A model generated the notes under the pieces. That model was not told the DNA's origin, made no database searches, and saw only the letters and a list, made by a program, of their open reading frames with translations. The position numbers were made by a program, and so were the translations under genes. A DNA stretch of 64,000 nucleotides from UBA5072 sp041737175 (GTDB lineage: Bacteria > Bacteroidota > Bacteroidia > Bacteroidales > UBA10428): positions 62,001-126,000 of the forward strand of contig JBGSSF010000006.1 in the NCBI GenBank assembly GCA_041737175.1, in the 5' to 3' direction. How positions within the stretch are numbered: position 1 is the stretch's first letter; each line of letters opens with the position of its first letter. Below are positions 42,775 through 51,642 of the stretch, piece by piece.

Positions 42775-44341
42775 CCGGATTTTTAGTCGGGTAATCGAGT
42801 GTGTAGTGCAATCCCCTGCTTTCTTTTCTTTGCTGGGCGGCCTTAATGACCAGATATCCCGCATTGATCATATTCCGGAGTTCGCAAAGTTTCTGTGAAA
42901 GCTTTGACCTTACGAACAATTCCTCGGTCTCATTAAAAATAATCCACAGCCTCTCCATGGCTCTTTTCAGCCTGATGTTTGATCTTACAATACCGACATA
43001 ATAGCTGAATATCTGCTGGACCTCCTTATAATTCTGGGTGATCAGCACCATTTCCTCGGGATGTGTCGTGCCTTCATCGTTCCATACGGGTATATCCTCC
43101 TGGATGGAAAATTGCCTGAAGCTGTCCAGGGAATGTTTTGCAGCCCTGTCGGCATACACCATGGCTTCCAAAAGTGAGTTGCTGGCCAGTCGGTTTGCCC
43201 CATGAAGCCCGGTGCTTGCGCATTCTCCCGCCGCATACAGCCTCTGGATTGAACTGCATCCGTTCATGTCAACCCTGATCCCGCCGCACAGAAAATGAGC
43301 CGCCGGCACAACCGGGATCATTTCCTTTGTAAAATCGATGCCCAGTGACTTGCATTTCTCATAGATATTGGGAAAACTTTGCCGGAGATCCTTCCCTTCC
43401 AATTGCGTGGCGTCGAGAAAGACAAATTCATCCCCGCTGGTTTTCATTTCATTGTCAATGGCCCTTGCCACAATATCGCGTGGCGCCAATGATCCCCTCT
43501 GGTCATAGCGCATCATGAAATCCTCCCCCCTATGATTCCGGAGAATGGCTCCATGTCCACGCATGGCCTCAGTGATCAGGAAAGAGGGCCTCTCTCCGGG
43601 ATTGTACAGGGAGGTGGGATGGAACTGAACGAATTCCATGTTGTCGATGATCCCTTTGGCCCGGTATACCATGGCAATGCCATCGCCGGTGGCTATGAGC
43701 GGATTGGTGGTAGTATGGTAGAGGTTGCCGATACCGCCCGTGGCAAAGAGGGTAACCCGCGACAGAAACTTATGCATGGTCCCGCTTTTCAGGTCCAGTG
43801 CATAAGCTCCGTAACACTGAATGTCCGGCGAATATCTCTTTATCAGTTTCCCCAAATGATGCTGGGTGATAATTTCAATGGCGAAGAAATTTTCAAAAAT
43901 CTCGATATTGGGGTGATTTTTAACTGCTGCGCTTAACACCCTTTGGATCTCAAATCCCGTATTGTCTTTGTGATGATAGATCCTGAATTCTGAATGTCCC
44001 CCTTCACGTGCGAGATTGAATTCACCTGATTTTTCACGGTCAAAATCTGTGCCCCATGTCAGTAACTGCTGAATTTGCGCCGGACCCTCCCTGACAACCA
44101 TTTCAACCACTTTCCTGTTGCAAAGCCCATCCCCTGCAACCAGGGTATCGTTGATGTGTTTCCCGAAATTGTCAACTTCACTCGATACCGCCGCTATTCC
44201 GCCCTGGGCATAACTTGTATTGGTGTCACTCAACGAGGCTTTGGTGATTACTGCCACTTTTCCGTGTTCAGCTACCTTGAGCGCATATGTCATCCCGGCA
44301 AGCCCCGATCCGATTACTAAAAAATCATAATAGTGGTCCAT
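42755..44341 (-). CDS. nadB: L-aspartate oxidase
   Basis: About 528 residues. The ATG opening MDHYYDFLVIGSGLAGM was chosen because the FAD-binding GSGLAG normally lies within 20 residues of the start; an upstream ATG would add 20 residues and overlap the promoter box. SYAQGGIAAV, FVQFHPTSLY, PRDIVARAI and GLHGANRLASNSLLE confirm the family. It oxidises aspartate to iminoaspartate, the first step of NAD synthesis; NadA and NadC are not in the window. Same fold as SdhA but a different motif set. Confidence 0.94.
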   Translation of the reverse strand: MDHYYDFLVIGSGLAGMTYALKVAEHGKVAVITKASLSDTNTSYAQGGIAAVSSEVDNFGKHINDTLVAGDGLCNRKVVEMVVREGPAQIQQLLTWGTDFDREKSGEFNLAREGGHSEFRIYHHKDNTGFEIQRVLSAAVKNHPNIEIFENFFAIEIITQHHLGKLIKRYSPDIQCYGAYALDLKSGTMHKFLSRVTLFATGGIGNLYHTTTNPLIATGDGIAMVYRAKGIIDNMEFVQFHPTSLYNPGERPSFLITEAMRGHGAILRNHRGEDFMMRYDQRGSLAPRDIVARAIDNEMKTSGDEFVFLDATQLEGKDLRQSFPNIYEKCKSLGIDFTKEMIPVVPAAHFLCGGIRVDMNGCSSIQRLYAAGECASTGLHGANRLASNSLLEAMVYADRAAKHSLDSFRQFSIQEDIPVWNDEGTTHPEEMVLITQNYKEVQQIFSYYVGIVRSNIRLKRAMERLWIIFNETEELFVRSKLSQKLCELRNMINAGYLVIKAAQQRKESRGLHYTLDYPTKNPANSADM

Positions 44342-44364
44342 TTCGCAGCTTTTTTCACAACGAC

Positions 44365-44372
44365 CAAAATTA
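44365..44372 (-). promoter_or_regulatory. Candidate -7 box (TAATTTTG) for nadB
   Basis: TAnnTTTG match 23 bases before the chosen nadB ATG, in the short region divergent with glyS. Confidence 0.45.
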
Positions 44373-44402
44373 ACAGAATTATCGGAATAAAGAATTTTCA
44401 AT

Positions 44403-44410
44403 TACATTTG
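44403..44410 (+). promoter_or_regulatory. Candidate -7 box (TACATTTG) for glyS
   Basis: TAnnTTTG match 26 bases before the glyS ATG. With the opposite-strand box 30 bases away it makes a back-to-back promoter pair. Confidence 0.45.
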
Positions 44411-44436
44411 TGCCCGTTATAGCAAACTGATACACT

Positions 44437-45987
44437 ATGGTCCAGGAAGATCTCTTTAAAAAAATCATTGCCCACAGCAAGGAATACGGTTTCATTTTCC
44501 CGTCGAGTGAAATTTATGACGGCCTCAGCGCTGTTTATGATTATGGTCAGAACGGCGTGGAACTCAAAAACAACATCCGAAGGTACTGGTGGGAAGCCAT
44601 GGTAAAACTGAATGAAAATATCGTGGGCATTGATGCGGCAATCTTTATGCATCCGCGTACTTGGGAGGCTTCGGGACATGTTGCAGCTTTCAGTGATCCC
44701 CTGATCGACAACAAAGATTCGAAAAAGAGATACCGGGCTGATCAGCTTATTGAAGAACATCTCCAGAAGATTGAAGATAAAATCCAGAAAGAAGTTGACA
44801 AGGCCGCCCAGAAATTCGGAGCTTCCTTTGATGAAGGCAAATTTAAAAGCACCAGTCCGCGTGTCATTGAGAACCAGCAAAAGTACGATGCTGTTCATGC
44901 CCGATATATCAGGGCGCTTGAGAATGATGATCTGAAGGAATTGTACCAGATCATTATCGATTCGGAAATCGTATGTCCGGTATCCGGCACGAGAAACTGG
45001 ACCGACGTGCGGAAGTTCAACCTCATGTTCAGCACACAACTGGGCTCGGTAAGTGAAGAGGCCAACACCATTTACCTCAGACCGGAAACCGCCCAGGGTA
45101 TTTTCGTGAACTTCCTGAATGTACAGAAGACCGGCCGTATGAAGATCCCCTTTGGCATTGCTCAAACCGGAAAGGCTTTCCGCAACGAAATCGTGGCACG
45201 ACAGTTTATCCTGCGCATGCGTGAGTTTGAGCAAATGGAAATGCAGTTCTTCATCAAGCCCGGTACCGAAATGGAATGGTATGCTTACTGGAAGGAAAAA
45301 CGCATGAAATGGCATAAATCCATTGGCATGGGTGATCACAAATACCGCTTCCATGATCATGATAAACTGGCGCATTATGCCAATGCCGCCTGTGATATTG
45401 AATTTGAGTTTCCGATCGGGTTCAAGGAAGTGGAAGGCATTCATTCACGCACCAATTTCGACCTTGGCAATCATGAGAAATTCTCAGGAAAAAAGATCCA
45501 GTACTTCGATACGGAAGCCAATGAAGGTTTTACGCCTTATGTAATAGAGACTTCCATTGGTCTCGACCGGATGTTTTTCACCGTTCTTTCCAATGCTTAT
45601 GTTGAGGAAAAGGTTGAATGGGAAGGCAGCGCAAAAGAAGAACGCGTGGTATTGAAAATCCCCCCTGCCCTGGCGCCTGTGCAACTGGCCATACTGCCCC
45701 TGACCAAAAAGGACAGCCTTCCGGAAAAAGCCAGGGAGATCATGGACAGGATGAAGTACGATTTCAACTGTCAGTACGAAGAAAAAGACTCCATTGGCAA
45801 ACGTTACCGGCGTCAGGATGCCATTGGCACTCCTTTCTGTATAACAGTTGACCACGATACCCTGCAGGATAACACGGTAACCATACGCTACCGGGATACT
45901 CTCCAGCAGGAAAGAGTGGTGATTGACCGCCTTCCGGAGATCATGGGAGATAAGGTGAGTTTGAAGGGACTTTTGAAGAGGTTATGA
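44437..45987 (+). CDS. glyS: Glycine--tRNA ligase, dimeric type
   Basis: 516 residues. Class II synthetase of the alpha2 (eukaryote/archaeal-like) kind: KEYGFIFPSSEIYDG at the start, LRPETAQGIFVNF, GIAQTGKAFRNEI (motif 2), YVIETSIGLDRMFFTVLS (motif 3), and a C-terminal anticodon domain (PVQLAILPLTKKDSLPEKA, YDFNCQYEEKDSIGKRYRRQD). Charges tRNA-Gly in the cytoplasm. Length is typical. Confidence 0.96.
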   Translation: MVQEDLFKKIIAHSKEYGFIFPSSEIYDGLSAVYDYGQNGVELKNNIRRYWWEAMVKLNENIVGIDAAIFMHPRTWEASGHVAAFSDPLIDNKDSKKRYRADQLIEEHLQKIEDKIQKEVDKAAQKFGASFDEGKFKSTSPRVIENQQKYDAVHARYIRALENDDLKELYQIIIDSEIVCPVSGTRNWTDVRKFNLMFSTQLGSVSEEANTIYLRPETAQGIFVNFLNVQKTGRMKIPFGIAQTGKAFRNEIVARQFILRMREFEQMEMQFFIKPGTEMEWYAYWKEKRMKWHKSIGMGDHKYRFHDHDKLAHYANAACDIEFEFPIGFKEVEGIHSRTNFDLGNHEKFSGKKIQYFDTEANEGFTPYVIETSIGLDRMFFTVLSNAYVEEKVEWEGSAKEERVVLKIPPALAPVQLAILPLTKKDSLPEKAREIMDRMKYDFNCQYEEKDSIGKRYRRQDAIGTPFCITVDHDTLQDNTVTIRYRDTLQQERVVIDRLPEIMGDKVSLKGLLKRL

Positions 45988-45996
45988 GGTAATGAA

Positions 45997-46012
45997 GTGA
46001 TTAAGTAATCAC
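45997..46012. repeat. Short inverted repeat GTGATTA-AG-TAATCAC
   Basis: Lies between the convergent glyS and aldo/keto reductase stops, followed by a repeated TAATCACC. The 2-base loop and missing T-run make it a poor terminator as read, though it could open to a larger loop. Confidence 0.4.
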
Positions 46013-46030
46013 CTAATCACCTTCTTCATC

Positions 46031-47530
46031 CTATTCCAGCCTAATCACTTCGCTCTCCGCTCTTCTTCCTGCAAAATCAATGGCTGCCACTGCATACTCA
46101 TGTGCATCCCCGTCGGAAAGCTTGTCGATGAATGTAAACGGAGTTTTACCGGTTTGTGGCCTGTGGGTCACTGAGTTGATCTGGTTCCCGTCTCTCGAGA
46201 TTTCATAGGATTTAATGGGCGAATTGCCGGCAAAGGCCGTATCCCAGGATATATCCGCAAACCGTTCATTACCGGAAGTGCGCTGTTTGACGACTACATG
46301 ACCAGGAGCCGTAAGGCCTTTATCCGGCATCTGGAAATAATTGGTTTTCCCCTCTTTCACGGATTGCGTCATTTTTTCAATGGTCTGACGATCTGTGGAA
46401 GTCATGCCGGAAGGTTCAACCTGTGAAGCGCTGAGATTTTGTTCCAGTTGGCAAAGAACAGGGTTGTCGCTGATCTGCCCTATTCCAATGATAGCCGTGT
46501 GCACGCCCGGCGTGGTAAGGGAATATTCCACCAGGGGCCGGCTGGGCAGGGCAGTACTTCCAACAGTGCGCACAACTTCCATGGGTCCGCGTGTCCAATG
46601 GGGTTCCTTGGTGTACATAGCCCCGTCGGCGAATACCTTCATGGCGATCACCCCCATGTTTTTAGCTGCTGCCACCGGTATGACATTGTATTGCATATTG
46701 AAATTGAGCCTGTCATTTGTATTGATGGATATCAGCATGGCATCCAGAAGATTGGTCTTATCGCGCTGGATCATCTCTACCATCACCGGGGGTGAATAAT
46801 GTCCGGAGAAACCAATATGTTTGATCAGCTTTTCCTCTTTGGGATTGAGACCCGTAAGGTTGGTGCCGTCCCGGTAATCGCGCAAGGCAGCCAGCGCCCC
46901 GATACGTTCAGCTTTTGGATCGGTGTCAGATAATCCCTCGTACAGGGCGTCCACTTCTTCCATGGTGTTGAGGTTATGGATCAACACCATATCGAGGTAT
47001 GCCCCGGCAGGATAATTGCCCTGATTGTCTCCGAACATTTGGGATAGGCTTCTTTTCACGTCATCCACCGTAAATGAACCTTCCGCTCCATTCGTGCGGC
47101 TGGATACACCCGGCGTGTTAACGCCGCCTTTGGCATGACGAAGATGTGTTTTGGTGGTCAGAAAAACAGACCGCCTTAGTTTTTCATTATATCCCGCCCG
47201 GGAGGGACTGAGACTGAGCTCCTGAAACGCTTTGCCATAGTTGATCTGACTGGGACCGTATACGTTTGAGGTATCAAAGTAATTCACTCCTTTGCTGAAG
47301 GCTTTAAGAATGATCTTAACCGGGTCGACATCCTCGGGTGTCCATTGTATGGAGGCCTGACCTCCTAATCCCAGTGTGGTGACTTCAAAACCAAGCTTTC
47401 CGAAAGTTCTTTTCATGGGTTTTACAACCCTGTTGGTCACAAAACCAAATCCGGGCATCAGGGCGATCCCGGCAGCAGCGGCTGCTGTGGTCTTAATGAA
47501 AACACGACGGCTTTTGTTTTGGTTATTCAT
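46031..47530 (-). CDS. Exported aldo/keto reductase with C-terminal FN3-like domain
   Basis: 499 residues. The N-terminus has a Tat-like signal (RRVFIKT at residues 8-14, then an Ala-rich stretch). An AKR barrel follows to about residue 400: FGKLGFEVTTLGLGGQ, NYFDTSNVYGPSQ (Asp and Tyr of the tetrad), FLTTKTH (Lys) and MVLIHNL (His), then TTPGVHTAIIGIG. The last 95 residues form an FN3-like beta domain (ADISWDTAFAGNSPIKSYEISRDG, HEYAVAAIDFAGRRAES). Most AKRs are cytoplasmic, about 320 residues and lack this tail. Probably folded in the cytoplasm with NADP and exported; substrate unknown. Confidence 0.85.
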   Translation of the reverse strand: MNNQNKSRRVFIKTTAAAAAGIALMPGFGFVTNRVVKPMKRTFGKLGFEVTTLGLGGQASIQWTPEDVDPVKIILKAFSKGVNYFDTSNVYGPSQINYGKAFQELSLSPSRAGYNEKLRRSVFLTTKTHLRHAKGGVNTPGVSSRTNGAEGSFTVDDVKRSLSQMFGDNQGNYPAGAYLDMVLIHNLNTMEEVDALYEGLSDTDPKAERIGALAALRDYRDGTNLTGLNPKEEKLIKHIGFSGHYSPPVMVEMIQRDKTNLLDAMLISINTNDRLNFNMQYNVIPVAAAKNMGVIAMKVFADGAMYTKEPHWTRGPMEVVRTVGSTALPSRPLVEYSLTTPGVHTAIIGIGQISDNPVLCQLEQNLSASQVEPSGMTSTDRQTIEKMTQSVKEGKTNYFQMPDKGLTAPGHVVVKQRTSGNERFADISWDTAFAGNSPIKSYEISRDGNQINSVTHRPQTGKTPFTFIDKLSDGDAHEYAVAAIDFAGRRAESEVIRLE

Positions 47531-47754
47531 GGCAAATGTTGGTTTGATTTATTTTCTATAAACAATTGTAATTGCGAAATGGTTGCGAATTGGACCTGTT
47601 TTAAAAGTTCGGATTAATTGTTGAATTCAACAACAGAATTCCCGATTTTTTTAATTCAAACCAAAGAAATATCATTTTCGTATACTCGGGAGATGCTTTT
47701 ATCAATATTACCTTCCGGAATTGTTGAATAATTGGTAGATTGCAAAAAAAAATC

Positions 47755-48234
47755 ATGCGTCTTAATCTCGTTACAGGCTATTCTGTTATTTTCTCACTAC
47801 TTTTTGCACTGCAAGGCAGATCTCAGGAATTAATCTGCTCTGCCGGGGATGTTTTTACAAATTCTTCGGTGCAGATGGAATGGTCATTGGGTGAATGCGC
47901 CATTGATGCTTACTATGATGATGATATCATTCTTTCCCAGGGATTTCATCAGCCAGTTGTCTTGAAACAATCTGAAACAGATTTCGAAATAAAAGTCTAT
48001 CCGAATCCCTATGATTTGAGTCTATTTATAGAGATATCCGAACTTGAAAGTGAGCATATGTACGCCCGGATCTTTGATATAAGTGGAAAACTGATTCTGA
48101 ATAAACCTGATTTATTGAATTACAATAAAATCATAACCTCGGAAATGTCCGACGGCATTTACCTGTTACGCATATATGATTCTCAGTCCCATGTTCTGAA
48201 AACTGTTAAAATCGTAAAATTATTCCAGCCATGA
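47755..48234 (+). CDS. Small secreted protein with T9SS type A sorting domain
   Basis: About 159 residues. Signal peptide (VTGYSVIFSLLFALQGRSQ), a short beta region (SAGDVFTNSSVQMEWSLGE), then a complete T9SS type A C-terminal domain: VYPNPYDLSLFIEIS, YARIFDISGKLIL and GIYLLRIYDSQSHVLKTVKIVK. The ATG at 47755 is preferred over a TTG 15 bases upstream. The sorting domain directs export through the T9SS and usually attachment to the cell surface; so little precedes it that the protein may serve as a short surface tag. Stop overlaps the next start by 4 bases. Confidence 0.85.
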   Translation: MRLNLVTGYSVIFSLLFALQGRSQELICSAGDVFTNSSVQMEWSLGECAIDAYYDDDIILSQGFHQPVVLKQSETDFEIKVYPNPYDLSLFIEISELESEHMYARIFDISGKLILNKPDLLNYNKIITSEMSDGIYLLRIYDSQSHVLKTVKIVKLFQP

Positions 48235-49172
48235 AAAAAATCACATTGGTGTTAATTTCTCTAATTGGCGCTATATCCCTTATGGCACAAGCCCCGCATA
48301 GTTTCAGGTATCAGACCGTAGTCAGAAACAATTCCGGAGAATTGCTTGCGGATAACCCTGTGGGACTTAAAATAAGCATTCTGAAAAACAGTCCGACCGG
48401 AATGGTGGTTTTTTCCGAAACCTACAACCTGTTCACGAATTCTCTTGGTATGATCAATATTTCTGTGGGTACTGGTTCACCTTTATCCGGTTCTGTTGAT
48501 GCCATTGACTGGGGAAATGGCGAGTACTTTCTGAGAATTGATGTGGACAAGGATGGTGGGATAAATTATGAGTTCCTCGGCACTTCGCAATTGCTCAGCG
48601 TACCTTATGCATTGTATGCCGAGAAAGCAGGTAATGGAGGCACACAATCCGAATTATACTGGAAAAGAAACGGGAACAGCCTTTATTATAGTGATGGATA
48701 TATTGGCATCGGAACTGATTCTCCCGATTTTAAATTGCATATCGCTGAAAATAATAACAAGGTCGTAATCGGTTATCAGCCAGCCTATGATGGACCTTTT
48801 TTAAATTTATACAGCTCAACAACAGACCTGGCTGCCATGTTGGCTTTTGGTGTAGCCAAAGTTGATTATGAGAAAAATGAAAATACCCTGGCATTAAAAG
48901 ATTGGGCATATATCTACGGGAATAATTTAAATGCAGGAATTTCAATTCTACCTGATATGCAATATGCCCCGGAAGGATTATATATTAAAAGAGGAGGGCT
49001 GATCGGAATTGGGACCCCATTACCCGCGGCAAGGTTAGAGATTGCTGATGGGGATGTCTATATCAAAGATATCAACAGGGGAATTATAATGACTTCCCCA
49101 AATGGTCAATGTTGGCGCGGAACCATCAATAACTCCGGACTGCTTCAGTTTTCAGCCATACCCTGTCCGTAA
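48231..49172 (+). CDS. Secreted protein, Bacteroidota surface-fibre-like N-domain
   Basis: 313 residues. Signal peptide (MKKITLVLISLIGAISLMAQ), then a domain widespread in Bacteroidota collagen-like and tail-fibre-like proteins: HSFRYQTVVRNNSGELLADNPVG, FSETYNLFTNSLGMINISVGTG, FLGTSQLLSVPYALYAEKA. The C-terminal half has repeated GIGTDSPDFKLHI and GIGTPLPAARLEI motifs, as in beta-helix fibres. No sorting domain or chaperone domain. Translationally coupled to the T9SS-tagged gene (ATGA overlap), so the two may form one surface structure. Confidence 0.7.
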   Translation: MKKITLVLISLIGAISLMAQAPHSFRYQTVVRNNSGELLADNPVGLKISILKNSPTGMVVFSETYNLFTNSLGMINISVGTGSPLSGSVDAIDWGNGEYFLRIDVDKDGGINYEFLGTSQLLSVPYALYAEKAGNGGTQSELYWKRNGNSLYYSDGYIGIGTDSPDFKLHIAENNNKVVIGYQPAYDGPFLNLYSSTTDLAAMLAFGVAKVDYEKNENTLALKDWAYIYGNNLNAGISILPDMQYAPEGLYIKRGGLIGIGTPLPAARLEIADGDVYIKDINRGIIMTSPNGQCWRGTINNSGLLQFSAIPCP

Positions 49173-49195
49173 AGTTTACATAAAAGGCATTTCTT

Positions 49196-49228
49196 ACGCC
49201 ATTGATTTTCAATTGATGGCGTTTTTTA
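49196..49228 (+). terminator. Rho-independent terminator after the secreted-protein pair
   Basis: Outer stem ACGCCA/TGGCGT encloses an inner TTGA-TTT-TCAA hairpin and is followed by TTTTTT. Lies 23 bases past the stop and 40 before the first glycosyltransferase gene, so it separates the two transcription units. Confidence 0.8.
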
Positions 49229-49267
49229 TTTGTAATTTTTCTATTATTGCTGCATATTATTTTACCA

Positions 49268-50560
49268 ATGCCCAGGGTTCTAATTATAACCTATTATTGG
49301 CCTCCCAGCGGTGGTTCTGCAGTTTTGCGATGGCTGAAATTCGCCAAGTACCTCCGTGACTTTGGCTGGGAACCGGTAGTATATACGCCAACCAATCCCG
49401 AACCCCAGGAGATCGACATTTCACTGCTCAAAGATATTCCTGAAAACATGGAGTTGATCAAATCCCCGATCTGGGAACCTTACAATATCTATAAGTGGCT
49501 TTCTGGAAAAAAGAAAGAAGACAGGCTCGGAGTAGCCCTGATGTCGGATAAAAAGCAAGGCTTCGTCAGTAGATTATCGCTTTGGATCAGAAGCAATTTA
49601 TTCATTCCTGATCCGCGGCGTTTCTGGGTAAGGCCTTCCGTTAGGCTATTAAGCAAATACCTTAACGACCGTCCGGTGGATGTGATTGTAACTACAGGTC
49701 CGCCCCACAGCATGCATCTTGTTGGCCTTGAACTAAAAAAAAGGTTGGGAATAAAATGGGTGGCTGATTTCAGGGATCCCTGGACCAATATTGATTTTTA
49801 CAGGGATCTGGCCTTGACCCGGTGGGCTGATCGCTGCCATAAAAAGCTTGAACGAAAAGTGCTTCATGAGGCTGACCAGATCATTACAGTCAGTCCGGGC
49901 ATGAGCCGGGAATTCGCAGCCATGGGGATCCGCAGGATCGCTACCATCACCAACGGCTTTGACGTTGTTCCGGCCTCATTGACAAAGCCTCTGCCGGAGA
50001 AATTCACCCTGCTGCATCTCGGCTCCATTCCCAAATCACGGAATCCCGAAAACCTGTGGCGGGTATTGGCAGATCTGGTGCGGCAAAATTCCGGTTTTGC
50101 AGAAAAACTGCAGATTAAACTGATCGGGAAAATGGACAGGCTAGTGCTGGCATCGATCGGAAGTTTTGAATTGCTGGATTTTGTTTTATCTGAGGATTTC
50201 ATACCCCATGAAAAAACCTTTCACGAGCTCACTGAAGCGGCTGTGCTTCTTTTATTTATTAATAATACACCCAATGCAGGAGGTATACTGACGAATAAAT
50301 TCTTTGAGTACCTGTCTGCACGCCGCCCAATTCTGGCCATTGGTCCGGTGGACGGAGATGCATCCATGATCCTGGGAGAAACAGGGGCAGGGAAAATATT
50401 CGAATACAAAGACCCCACAGGATTGAAAAATCATATATTAGACCTGTTTGGATTATATTCGCAAAATAAATTGATCACTGACAGCAGCGATATTGAAAGG
50501 TTTTCCCGTAAAAGCCTTGCGGGAGAACTTGGCGAACTTTTAACAAAACTCATCTCTTGA
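49268..50560 (+). CDS. Glycosyltransferase, GT4-like (GT-B fold)
   Basis: About 430 residues. Opens MPRVLIITYYWPPSGGSAVLRWLKFAKYL, a typical GT4 N-terminus with the Gly-rich loop; the upstream TTG start is rejected because it would run through the terminator stem region. The C-terminal domain has ITVSPGMSREFAAMG, TITNGFD and LLHLGSIPKSRNPENL, and ILTNKFFEYLSARRPILAIG with the donor-binding Glu. It should transfer a sugar from a nucleotide donor onto a lipid-linked glycan in the cytoplasm. First gene of the polysaccharide operon; stop overlaps wecB's TTG. Confidence 0.88.
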   Translation: MPRVLIITYYWPPSGGSAVLRWLKFAKYLRDFGWEPVVYTPTNPEPQEIDISLLKDIPENMELIKSPIWEPYNIYKWLSGKKKEDRLGVALMSDKKQGFVSRLSLWIRSNLFIPDPRRFWVRPSVRLLSKYLNDRPVDVIVTTGPPHSMHLVGLELKKRLGIKWVADFRDPWTNIDFYRDLALTRWADRCHKKLERKVLHEADQIITVSPGMSREFAAMGIRRIATITNGFDVVPASLTKPLPEKFTLLHLGSIPKSRNPENLWRVLADLVRQNSGFAEKLQIKLIGKMDRLVLASIGSFELLDFVLSEDFIPHEKTFHELTEAAVLLLFINNTPNAGGILTNKFFEYLSARRPILAIGPVDGDASMILGETGAGKIFEYKDPTGLKNHILDLFGLYSQNKLITDSSDIERFSRKSLAGELGELLTKLIS

Positions 50561-51642
50561 AAAAGATCCTGACCGTAATAGGTGCCCGGCCGCAATTCAT
50601 AAAAGCAGCCGCCGTCAGTAGGGCAATCCGCAAATCCGGTGGTTTGCACGAAGTCATTGTGCACACCGGTCAGCACTTTGACAACAATATGTCCTCCGTT
50701 TTCTTCCAGGAGATGGATATCCCGGAACCAGATTATCACCTGGAGATTAACAGCCTTTCACATGGCGCCATGACAGGCAGGATGATCGAAAGGACCGAGG
50801 AAGTGCTGTTGACTGAAAAACCTGAACTGGTTTTGGTTTACGGGGATACCAATTCCACGCTCGCCGGCGCCCTGGCTGCCAAAAAACTTCACGTTCAGGT
50901 CGCGCATGTGGAAGCAGGATTGAGATCTTTCAACATGGAAATGCCTGAGGAAATCAACAGGATACTTACTGACCGCATTTCAGATATCCTGTTCTGCCCC
51001 ACGGAGAATGCCGTAAACAACCTTCACCGGGAGGGATATAAAAGTTTTCCCTGCAGGATCATCCAGGTTGGGGACGTGATGTATGATGCCGCTCTGTTTT
51101 ACGGGGCCATGTCGTCACAACGTTCCGGTATCCTGAACAGTTTATCTCTTGGCAAAAACAATTATGTTCTTTGCACGATACACCGGCAGGAAAATACGGA
51201 TAACCTCGAAAATCTGAAATCCATTGTTTCAGCCTTGAACGAGATCAGCAGCGAAACACCTGTGGTGCTTCCCCTGCATCCCAGGACAAATAAAATCCTT
51301 AAACAGAACAATATCAGACTGGCATTTCAATCGATCGATCCGGTCGGATATTTCGATATTGTTGAACTGCTCAAGAACTGTAGCCTGGTTATCACGGATA
51401 GCGGAGGTATGCAAAAAGAGGCTTATTTTTTCCGGAAATATTGCATAACCCTTCGGGAAGAAACAGAATGGATTGAACTGGTAAATCATCATTTCAATGT
51501 TCTTGCGGGTTCAGATCCTGTTTTAATTAAAAAAGGATACCAATCATACAGCGGAAAACTGATTTCTGATCTGATACCATTGTATGGCCAGGGTGATGCG
51601 GGTGACAGAATTGTCGACATACTTTTAAAAAGCCTTTCGTGA
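50557..51642 (+). CDS. wecB: UDP-N-acetylglucosamine 2-epimerase (non-hydrolysing)
   Basis: 361 residues. GARPQFIKAAAVSRAI, VHTGQHFDNNMSSVFF, VYGDTNSTLAGALAA, HVEAGLRSFNMEMPEEINRILTD and ITDSGGMQKEAYFF are all characteristic. Interconverts UDP-GlcNAc and UDP-ManNAc in the cytoplasm, giving a sugar donor for this operon. The start is TTG overlapping the previous stop (TTGA); the next gene starts with GTG overlapping its stop (GTGA), so all three are translationally coupled. Confidence 0.95.
   Translation: MKKILTVIGARPQFIKAAAVSRAIRKSGGLHEVIVHTGQHFDNNMSSVFFQEMDIPEPDYHLEINSLSHGAMTGRMIERTEEVLLTEKPELVLVYGDTNSTLAGALAAKKLHVQVAHVEAGLRSFNMEMPEEINRILTDRISDILFCPTENAVNNLHREGYKSFPCRIIQVGDVMYDAALFYGAMSSQRSGILNSLSLGKNNYVLCTIHRQENTDNLENLKSIVSALNEISSETPVVLPLHPRTNKILKQNNIRLAFQSIDPVGYFDIVELLKNCSLVITDSGGMQKEAYFFRKYCITLREETEWIELVNHHFNVLAGSDPVLIKKGYQSYSGKLISDLIPLYGQGDAGDRIVDILLKSLS

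Noticed and set aside
44398..45444. Long open frame (348 codons) opposite glyS
   Set aside because: Lies antisense within glyS, whose motifs are complete; no recognisable domain. An effect of codon bias on the opposite strand.
45997..46012. Strong bidirectional terminator
   Set aside because: Loop of two bases and no T-run on either strand; listed only as an inverted repeat.
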